A stretch of 64,000 nt of DNA, taken from contig NC_087066.1 of NCBI RefSeq assembly GCF_963678635.1, positions 17,233,275 through 17,297,274 of the forward strand. The letters are read 5' to 3'. A model generated the notes under the pieces. It was not told where the DNA came from. It did not search any database and worked only from the letters and a program-made list of their open reading frames with translations. Source of the DNA: Symsagittifera roscoffensis. Taxonomy: Eukaryota > Xenacoelomorpha > Acoela > Convolutidae. Below are positions 56,704-64,000 of this stretch, one piece after another; within the stretch, counting starts at the first letter, position 1; each line of letters starts with the position of its first letter. Made by a program: the position numbers and the translations under genes.

Positions 56704-58533
56704 TGAATTGTTAGGATGCAGCTCCTCTGGAGTTAAATGGTTGTAGGCTCATTAGCACCTAGATGATTAAGAAAAATTCTGCTTGAAACCATGAAGTTGC
56801 GCCGGCCCGTGGCGATTCACAAACACAAAGGCATCCGTTATAGTTTAAGGCTTAGGTTGCAACCGGATCCAGCTTTGAGTTCTCTTTATGCTATTTTTTT
56901 AAGAATGTCTTATGTCTGCATCTCTAAGAATTCAAGCACGTTGGCACCGTTAATGATGGACCCCAATGGAAAAATTTCTTTATTGAGCTCTGAGATTTGA
57001 GTGCTGTGTGTATTGAGTTTAGGTTCGGGGTGGCTCTGAATAGAGTAATTTCAGATAAGGTACACCGTCTGTTCGTCACGCTGTCTTATTTTCGGCCGGA
57101 AAGATTCGTGCAATTTCTTAGTCTAATACGGATCTTAATCTTACTCTAACAGATCTAGTGTATTCTGGTGTTTGTGAGATAAGATATCAGGAACTGTTCT
57201 GAAGAAGAGCAACTGTTTGCTAAGTTAAGTTAATTCTGTTCTGGCTGAAACTATAAATAGTTTCATTCTTGCAAATTGTTATTAGTGTTAGTTATGGATC
57301 ATGATTCGTTAGTAAGAAGTGTTTTATACAGATAGTTTTATCAATAATATAATTGGATATAAATACTAGTTTTAAACTGGTTCCATTTGGTTTAGCTTAC
57401 AGCTTGATTGTGTATCGTTAGGGCAGTTCATATCTCTTTCTGCTAAAAATAAGTGTTGTTTGAAATGACTTATAGATATAATCACCTACAGAAAATCATT
57501 TTCGCACCAATGATTTATCTTATTTGTCAAAGTTTTTTGACGAGGCTACAAGAATTTTTTTTGACGAGGCTACGTGATTAAGGACGAGTGATGCAATTTT
57601 GAATTTATAGAGGGGTGGATAAAAAATTAAGAAAAGAAATGATTGAAACAACGCTTTCGGCTTATTGCGAGCAGATCAATTTTTTGCCCGCAGAACTGAT
57701 TCGTAGAGAAGATTCGGCTCGAGCAGCACCTGAGTTTTTTCGCTTGTTGCCAGCATTGTCGCAGTTTTTCGTGTAATGAATTGCTCTGCAAATGACGTAA
57801 AATGTTTCGACCCCAATGGTTCACAAAAATGGTCCAAGAGGAAGTAGTTTTCAGAAATGCTGTTGAAAAAAAATATATTTCTTGTTCATTGTTTTTTTTT
57901 TTATTTTCGTATTGATGTGTTTAGGGAAATTTTTTTTGTTATATACAAAATTGAAACTGCTATTTTGAACAGGTTTCAATTGGAAAAATCAGCTTATAAA
58001 ATAAAAAACAAGAATCTTCCCCGTGGCTGTAAATCTGCTTACGAAGTGCCGAGGTGAAAACTATAACCAAAGCAAAAAAAATATGTCGTTTGTTCTATTG
58101 TGACAACTAATTTTTCGCATACTCACTATTTTGCACTACTTTGCACTATTTCGCATACTCACAGGTTTACTTTGGGTTGTGTATCTGCCAAACAACATTT
58201 TGAGCTACAAAACTAAAGTTTTTTCATGAAAGTTAAAAGTTTTGTATTTGCATTGATATCACTCAGCATTTAAACTAACTTCTTTTTGCTGATTTGCAAC
58301 AAAATTTTTTCCTTTTAGCAGTTGAGAAGATTTAATATAAGAAACCAATCACTGAAATTATATGGGGGTCTCGATGGTAAATGGGGGTCTCGCAAGCGTA
58401 ACTTTGATATAATTTTTGTAGTTCTCAAGCACACTTTCAGATCATTATTTTGACTGTTTTTACAACCAATGAAATGTTACTTCTATGGTTAGTTCTTTGA
58501 GAAACTAAGGAATACAAAAAAAACGTATAATTA
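56701..58533. repeat. Tandem duplication, copy 2, split by a ~1.1 kb insertion
   Basis: Part A (56701-56945) and part B (58105-58533) match copy 1 in order and orientation but are separated by 56946-58104. The insert includes 57045-57150 and 57383-57520, which match 20905-21015 and 17863-18005, so it is probably a piece of a dispersed element. The 69-codon frame at 56791 is within part A and is also disrupted in copy 1, so it is not called. Confidence 0.8.
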
Positions 58534-59287
58534 TATAAGTTCAAACAGAAAAATATGCTGTTCTGAAGAACTTTGTCACAATATATCAAATAAAAAATTT
58601 TCGAGACTTGATTTATCAACTCGATTTTTAACTTTTATGGAAACTAATAACTGATCTTTTATCGCTTTGCGCTTTGATAAATCAGCGGTGGGTAGCAACA
58701 AAAGGAGTCATGGTTCTCAAACCGAAGCTTTGAATCCTAAAGTGTTCAAAGATGTAATATTATAATATTACTCTATCAGAAATATGACAGCATCTGCTGG
58801 GACTTCACTGCTTCAAAGATCAATATTAAAAAATGAGCTTCTAACGTTTTCCCATAAACCATTTTCATCTATCATCAAAAATTTTTTTAGACAATGTCTC
58901 GTATATATATATATATATATGTATGTATCTATATGTATATATATGTATATAAATTTGGCAACAAACAAATCTACGAAAGTTACTCAAGTTTCTTCATGTC
59001 AACTAAAATCTACAGTGTTTTTAGCTGATTAAAAACAACCATACAGGCTGGAGTAATTTAATTATCTTTTCCACTAAAGTTTCTTTGAAAAAATTGGTAA
59101 TTATTTCTGAAAAAGAGTTAGATCTAGTTGTAAATTTGTAATTGGAACAATTTTGAACTCAAGGCAGAGAAATAACTTTTTATTTTTCTCGAGTTTTGAT
59201 TTTAGCTGATTCGCCCGTTAAGTTTTTAATCGCTCAATACAGAATTGAAATTTTTTCTCATGCCACTTTTTTGCCTTTTTTTATCAA
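58534..59287. other. No gene; TA microsatellite at 58898-58955
   Basis: A run of TA/TG dinucleotides (GTATATATATATATATATGT and neighbours) lies at about 58898-58955. The surrounding sequence has no supported gene. Confidence 0.7.
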
Positions 59288-59470
59288 TCAGACAACTCTA
59301 ATTTCCAAATTTTTTGTTTCTTCTGAATCTTGGTATCCGCCGTTTTTCATATTCCAAGTTGTAACCTTGTGACACTGACTCCGCAATCGTCGTCTATGTG
59401 TTTTGGAGCGCATTCTTCTTCCAGCTCCTTCTTGTCTATTTTGCGGCAAAATTTTTTGTAAAGGTTCAAC
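59288..59470 (-). other. Coding-like island, minus strand, frame uncertain
   Basis: This G/C-richer patch is open in two minus frames. One reads ILPQNRQEGAGRRMRSKTHR, RRLRSQCHKVTTWNMKNGGY and DSEETKNLEIRVV to a stop at 59288. The other reads KKELEEECAPKHIDDDCGVS. Either could be an exon. No family recognised, no start codon decided. Confidence 0.25.
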
Positions 59471-59756
59471 TTAAGGTACAACGTGAAAACACAGTATTAT
59501 TTTTCAGTACTTCCTTTTCGTATCTTCAATAATTGCCGGTCGATTTTTCTGTCAATTTCAGTCCACTCTTGACTGCGTTTTGATTTGAAAATTTTTTTTT
59601 GAACGATTCTTAGCATACTCATTCATCCAGGCTCTGAATACACGGTACTAGTCTTTTCTGGCAAATCAAGAAGAATTAAAATCAATTTAATGGAACGAAT
59701 TATGATTATTTTTTATACAAAATTTACTGTGTAACGTTTTACACTTTGACAGCCAA

Positions 59757-60011
59757 ATGGAAAAAATGCATGTCTTACGCGGACTCCCAGGTTGAACCAA
59801 CGCAAATTTGCTGGTATTTTCAGCCGAACTATGGAACTTAACTCCCAAAGCTAGCAGAGGATGGTACTCTCTCTACAGTCAAAATGGAAAGACACAAGCT
59901 CACAGTACTCTCCACGAAAATTCACCGGCTGGACCAACTGAATGTAAGATCCCATTCAAGACCGGAACTCAGATAAAGAGTGACTTGCGGCTGACTTCTA
60001 AAAAGAAGTAA
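59757..60011 (+). CDS. Hypothetical small protein, two exons, 33-base intron
   Basis: ATG at 59757 begins a short exon to 59790. A 33-base GTTGAA...TTTTCAG interval and exon 59824-60011 give a phase-consistent 73-residue protein, MEKMHVLRGLPAELWNLTP... ending in a lysine-rich DLRLTSKKK. Coding quality of the second exon is good (balanced composition with W, Y, H, P), and AATAAA follows at 60052. The very short intron is doubtful: the second exon may instead be the last exon of a longer gene whose upstream exons I cannot see. No domain recognised. A GACAG acceptor-like site lies four bases before the ATG. Confidence 0.4.
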
Positions 60012-60051
60012 ACAAAACTAAAAAAAAAAACAAATTTATAAAAATTATTTT

Positions 60052-60057
60052 AATAAA
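60052..60057 (+). terminator. Polyadenylation signal AATAAA
   Basis: AATAAA 41 bases after the stop of the 59757-60011 gene; a typical distance that supports a genuine 3' end here. Confidence 0.55.
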
Positions 60058-60206
60058 TGTTTTTCTTTCTTAACAACAAGAAGCGAATTGAACATTGTAC
60101 CAATAAGGAATCATTGCACTGTGGCTGTTCAGACGTATCTGGACATCACCTTGCACTGATTTACGATTTTTTTGCATAACGCGGCTGGTTGAATTGGTAG
60201 GCCTTG

Positions 60207-60534
60207 CTAACTTGGTGCATGGTTGGTTCTAACGGTAAGTTTATCTTGAGTTGTTAGTTTTGCGGCTTGTTTTCGACGGGCTAAATAAAACGGTACAAAC
60301 AAAAGTATACGCAAGCTTGTTGAGCGAGTCCTTAAATCGGATTCAGTCAGATAAACTTTATGAGGGCTGACTTTACTCAAACGACAAAGCAAAATGAATT
60401 CTAAAAGTTTTTTTTAATGAAAAGTTTGTACCTTTTCAAGCTCACGTTCAGACAGCAGCTCTTCCAGCTCTTTGTCGTCATTTTCACTTGTCAATGTTAT
60501 CATTTTCGGAGTGCAGAAGCTTCGATACTCCATT
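60207..60534 (-). CDS. Hypothetical small protein, two exons, 46-base intron
   Basis: Minus-strand exons 60534-60447 and 60400-60207 join in phase 1 across a 46-base intron (GTGAGC donor, ACTTTTAG acceptor) to give 93 residues. The start MEYRSFCTPK is followed by an acidic helix, SENDDKELEELLSE, then VYLTESDLRTRSTSLRILLF with a short hydrophobic run and a basic end. A second ATG in another frame upstream (60557, MAKHLCANGVSKLLHSEN) is also open for 23 codons, so the frame choice is not certain. Further minus-strand coding-like sequence, GDVQIRLNSHSAMIPYWYNV (about 60100-60170), may be an additional 3' exon. No family recognised. It is convergent with the gene at 59757-60011. Confidence 0.4.
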
Positions 60535-60995
60535 TGCACATAAGTGTTTTGCCATGGTTATGGTAATGACGGTATGATTATAGTAATTGGCTACCAAAAC
60601 GAATGCATGTGTTTGAGTCCAATCCACGGCCAATGTTTTGATAGGTAGTTATATAGTAGTTATTTTCAATCACTCGAGTTCGTTCTAAGAACTATCGTTT
60701 TATCTTGATAGTGGATTTATACAGGAAGAAAATGCAACACGTGCATAAGTGACAAAAGTAAAATCATTTAAAGAAAAAAGGCTACAAGAATAATAGTGTG
60801 GTCCCTGAAACTGACAAATGTGTAAGACGGGTCTCGCGCTATTTGATGAAAATTCAAAAAAAATGAAGAAACAATCACCTTGTTTTTGAAGACTTTAAGC
60901 ATTTACCAGTATATTGCAAATGCTTAAAATATGTTGAGGATTTACCAGTATATTTCGTTAGAAGCGTGCTATCTGTCAGTTCTAAACTCAAAAGT
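60535..60995. other. No gene seen
   Basis: AT-rich. AAATATACTGGTAAATGCTT and AAATATACTGGTAAATCCTC on the minus strand form a short duplicated motif (about 60900-60960). Confidence 0.5.
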
Positions 60996-61960
60996 CTAAA
61001 CATGTGCCGGTTGACGTCGTTTATTTTCTAAGGTGAGCGTTTTCCCAAATACAAGGAAAACCCTGATGAAACTCTCAGGTTCAAAAGCGTTGAACGACCA
61101 TAGCCTCACTGCTTCCACCAATTTAACTCGGAATCTGTGTCTTGTCAAAAACTGATTTAATATTTTCTCCAGTTGTGTTCCAGGAATGGACAAATGGTAT
61201 CAACGTGCAGATATCTATAATGACGAAAACAATCAAATCGAACTGCAGACAGCATCGAAGGAACATTATTTGATTGAAGTCCAGTTAGAAGTCCAATTTG
61301 TCGTTTTCTAACCCGTGCTCTATAATATCCATTTTATTAATACTTCTTGAATTTTGAACAAATCTTGAACTTCGCCTACTGTTGCTCTGCATTTTTCCCG
61401 CTAGGCTGTCAACAGTATGATAATTTCTATCCGCCCAATATATCTTGACAAAATTAGGTTCTACCTGGGCGATCAGGTTTCTATGTTCCGGTGTTCATCG
61501 CATGTTTTAGCTTTGACATTCTTGAAACATGGGATTTTTTTGTATTAATGACTGCTTTTGGAAGCTTGGGAAACTCTACTGAGGTATCGCTGAGTGCAAT
61601 CTGACGACTGAGATCCTTGATATGTGATGATTTTTGGGGTAAAACAAATCTTGGACATAGCTGAACATCTGAAGATTGAGATGAAAAACCCAAATCAAGC
61701 TGGCCATCTAATCGAGGGAGGTATGATGTTCTTGTTCCTGGAAATAATTGGTAGCAAAAAAGTGATGACAAAAAAGTTCTTTCATCTGTCGATTTCTGTG
61801 AAGGTTGAATAACTACAATTAAATCAAAAACATCTCGTCGATTAAGCGGTAATCGGCTTTCGCAGGGTTTTCGAAAGATTTTATAGACATACTTAATTGA
61901 AAATAGCGCACATAACAAAAGAGCTGATCTGCTGTAGTTCAAAAATTTTTCTGGCTTTGA
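60996..61960 (-). pseudogene. Probable decayed or multi-exon gene, membrane-anchor-like
   Basis: On the minus strand a 61960-61481 block encodes PEKFLNYSRSALLLCALFSI, a hydrophobic stretch, then RRDVFDLIVVIQPSQKSTDE and on to a stop. After a frame change, 61478-61276 reads PEHRNLIAQVEPNFVKIYWA and beyond; another block reads SAVRFDCFRHYRYLHVDTIC (about 61260-61200); and 61193-60996 reads RHRFRVKLVEAVRLWSFNAF, then FIRVFLVFGKTLTLE. All look coding but lie in three frames without clear intron borders. The hydrophobic start and the RLWSF...RVFLVFGKT segment faintly recall type II glycosyltransferases of family GT31. That is a guess. A further frame at 62200-61970 may belong to the same unit. Confidence 0.35.
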
Positions 61961-61969
61961 AAAAGTGAT

Positions 61970-63265
61970 TCAATAAGCGGGCAGCACCATGCGAATCAGA
62001 AAATTACATAGGCGGTATTTTTTAACCACTGATCCTATCAAATCATGTTGAAATATGGATTTTTCTAGTTCAATCCTCATTGCATGTTCTTGGATAACCC
62101 ATATCTTTTTTGCGCACAAACGGCAATAATAATAGTGCGCATATTTGTGAAAAATTATCGAATAAAAATGTAGGCGCTGGTTAGCAGATTTATTTAACAC
62201 TTAAGTTAGTTTGAAGACAGATTCAGTTGAGGGACGCTTCTTTAGTCTGGGGTTAATTTAAGTTTCTCCAAATCATGCAATACCTCATGCTTTGCCAATA
62301 AAAATTTTTGTAAAAGGATTAAAATTGCAACGACGGTTTGGTCATCAACAAAGGTTAAACTTGCATTTCTTCTTCCAATTTTATTTTAAAAAATTTTATG
62401 ATCATTTTCATTTAACAGCGAGTTTTTTTGTCAAAGTTAAATACACTTGGAAAAAAATACACCTGCTTTTTGCTTTTCTTCAACACTAAAGAGTAAATTT
62501 ACCTTTATTCTTCCACCTTTATAGCTAACAATTTCATCAAAAACTTTATAATCATGATGTTTTTAAGCAAGGAGAACCTCAGGTGAGAGAAACTTCTTCG
62601 TTTTGAAAAAACAACTTCGAAAAAGAGAGCAAAACATTTTGGTTGGCGGAAAAATTTCTGAAACAAGATAAAAAAAGGTTGTTTAAGTTTGTTTATTTGA
62701 ATTGGGAGAATACTTAGACGATTTGCAGTTTTTGAAGCAATCAGTGTGATGATCAAATTTTGCCCAAACCTCTAAGTTAAAGACCAAAATTTTAAAATCT
62801 CAATGTTCAAGCCCAATTACACTTTTTGTTCATATCTGCTTTTTTCAGCTAATTTTAATCTGAACTTTTTATGGAACGTCATTTCCAAGGTTTGCATGTT
62901 AACGGAGGAATTAGTGGACTGAACAATTTTTGTCAAAATTTTCAAATAAAGAAACAGTTTCAGTGAAATTTCTTGATTTTTTTGTAAATTTTTTCCTTCA
63001 AATTCAATCTCAAATTCAGCAAACTTTGACCAACACAAATTTTTTCACTTCAAGTAAAGTTCGCTAAGTTAAGTTTTTTTTTTGCGCCAATCTCTAAAAC
63101 GAATTTAAAAATAAGCAGTAACTCCACAAGCAGTCTTAGTTCCCCATAGTGGGCATTTTTACTCAAAGTTCTGTCAAAAACGCCAAAAAAAAACAGGTGA
63201 AAATTGCCCTAATCTTCTGAAAGCTCAGACCAAAACTGTCTCTTAGACCAAATTTTCTTGAATAA
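61970..63265. other. No clear gene
   Basis: Apart from the minus frame at 62200-61970 (MRIELEKSIFQHDLIGSVVK), which may be a fragment of the neighbouring unit, I see only AT-rich sequence with low-complexity frames. Confidence 0.4.
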
Positions 63266-63526
63266 CAAAAAAGATGTTTAAATCTCCAATCACAATCTTC
63301 GCCGGGTCAAACTTCTGTCCGAATCATCGACGCCGGAACCTTCATAGCTTGTCATATGACAGAAAGGCCTAATTTATGTCGAGAACTTATCTCCTTCTTT
63401 GAAAAGGACCCCTTCCAAAATCCCACCGAGGAAGAGCTTTTTCATACTTTCTACGCCAGTATTGTATTCAGGGCCTGCTTTTATTTACGCACACCTCGTG
63501 CCATCAAAATTTTTTTCGATTTTTAA
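63266..63526 (+). pseudogene. Coding-like island, unidentified, followed by frame-broken extension
   Basis: An 86-codon frame between stops reads IIDAGTFIACHMTERPNLCR, then ELISFFEKDPFQNPTEEELF, HTFYASIVFRACFYLRTPRA and IKIFFDF. The composition is clearly protein-like. Upstream in another frame MFKSPITIFAGSNF opens with an ATG at 63274. Downstream (63527-63820), pieces such as NVEPAECVWEVF, GTIPGSWFVNKTVGIVISKK and HVLTKFAKMDEDRLSPANVQ continue in the original frame but are broken by stops. Most likely a pseudogene or a gene with unrecognised short introns. Family not recognised. Confidence 0.35.
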
Positions 63527-64000
63527 TCTCTTCAACTCGGTGGACGGTCAACAGGATGGTGAAATGTGGAGCCTGCTGAATGTGTATGGGAAGTATTTTC
63601 GACCGTATTTGATTCATAAAGCAGTAATTTCTCGACACCGGGTTCTCATTTGACCCGTACGGTGGGAACAATACCTGGTTCCTGGTTCGTCAATAAAACA
63701 GTGGGAATTGTCATTTCCAAAAAGAGAAATATGATTTATCATGTCTTGACAAAATTCGCGAAAATGGACGAAGATCGGTTGTCGCCAGCAAATGTTCAGG
63801 TGAAGAATGTGAAATGACTGATGAATTTTTTAGATCACGATGCTGCATACTTTGTGTAAAGCATTGACTCCTACTGGAAAAAGCATCAAAACTAACACTT
63901 TTTTTGCAAAAAGAAACGCCGAAGCAAAATTGATTGCAGAAACATATTGAAAAGGAGACTAATTAGTTGTCAAAAAATTCTGTGCAGAAATTGGTCTGAG

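Noticed and set aside
60180-60245. Possible tRNA (GGCTGGTTGAATTGGTAGGC resembles a D-arm/A-box)
   Set aside because: The would-be B-box (GGTTGGTTCTAAC) is poor and no acceptor stem pairs.

Overview
The window is eukaryotic nuclear DNA from a draft assembly. It is strongly AT-rich, has a 200-base N gap at 3605-3804, and carries genes split by GT-AG introns, canonical AATAAA signals, a Ty3/gypsy LTR retrotransposon and many small inverted-repeat elements. Gene content (an actin-family protein, a helical-repeat/TIR protein, a small HEAT-repeat protein) fits an invertebrate animal or a close relative. The sequence alone does not settle the species. Four of the five gene models have a splice-acceptor-like site 4 to 46 bases upstream of the start codon, which is compatible with spliced-leader trans-splicing but unproven.

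Layout. 1-3600: left copy of a ~3.4 kb direct repeat (second copy 50610-53988) that ends in an AT-rich inverted-repeat element with extreme C/G homopolymers; an assembly gap follows. 3.8-6.8 kb: several short inverted-repeat elements, one with a perfect 8-bp target duplication. 7.2-10.5 kb: a degenerate tandem array with a period near 170 bp. 15.0-16.0 kb: a two-exon HEAT-repeat gene. 16-27 kb: gene-poor, with repeats and two short exon-like islands. 27.2-34.2 kb: a complete, apparently intact 7.0 kb LTR retrotransposon with a single 1947-codon Gag-Pol frame, 214-bp LTRs differing at one base, and a perfect 5-bp target duplication. 36.0-41.7 kb: a four-exon divergent actin-like gene with a signal-peptide-like start, substituted catalytic residues and a shortened C-terminus; its last intron is full of repeats. 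42.0-42.8 kb: a decayed LINE reverse transcriptase. 44.0-46.9 kb (minus strand): a helical-repeat plus TIR-domain gene and a nearby SAM-like exon. 47-50 kb: repeats. 50.6-54.0 kb: right copy of the long repeat. 55.7-58.5 kb: an interrupted tandem duplication. 59.3-64 kb: several small or decayed coding islands on both strands.

The genes do not form an obvious pathway. The TIR protein (possible NAD-cleaving or immune signalling role) and the actin-like protein are the two with recognisable, unusual biology. Most of the window is transposable-element debris, and at least two inverted-repeat families show 8-bp target duplications of hAT type. Identities quoted are by-eye comparisons, not computed alignments.
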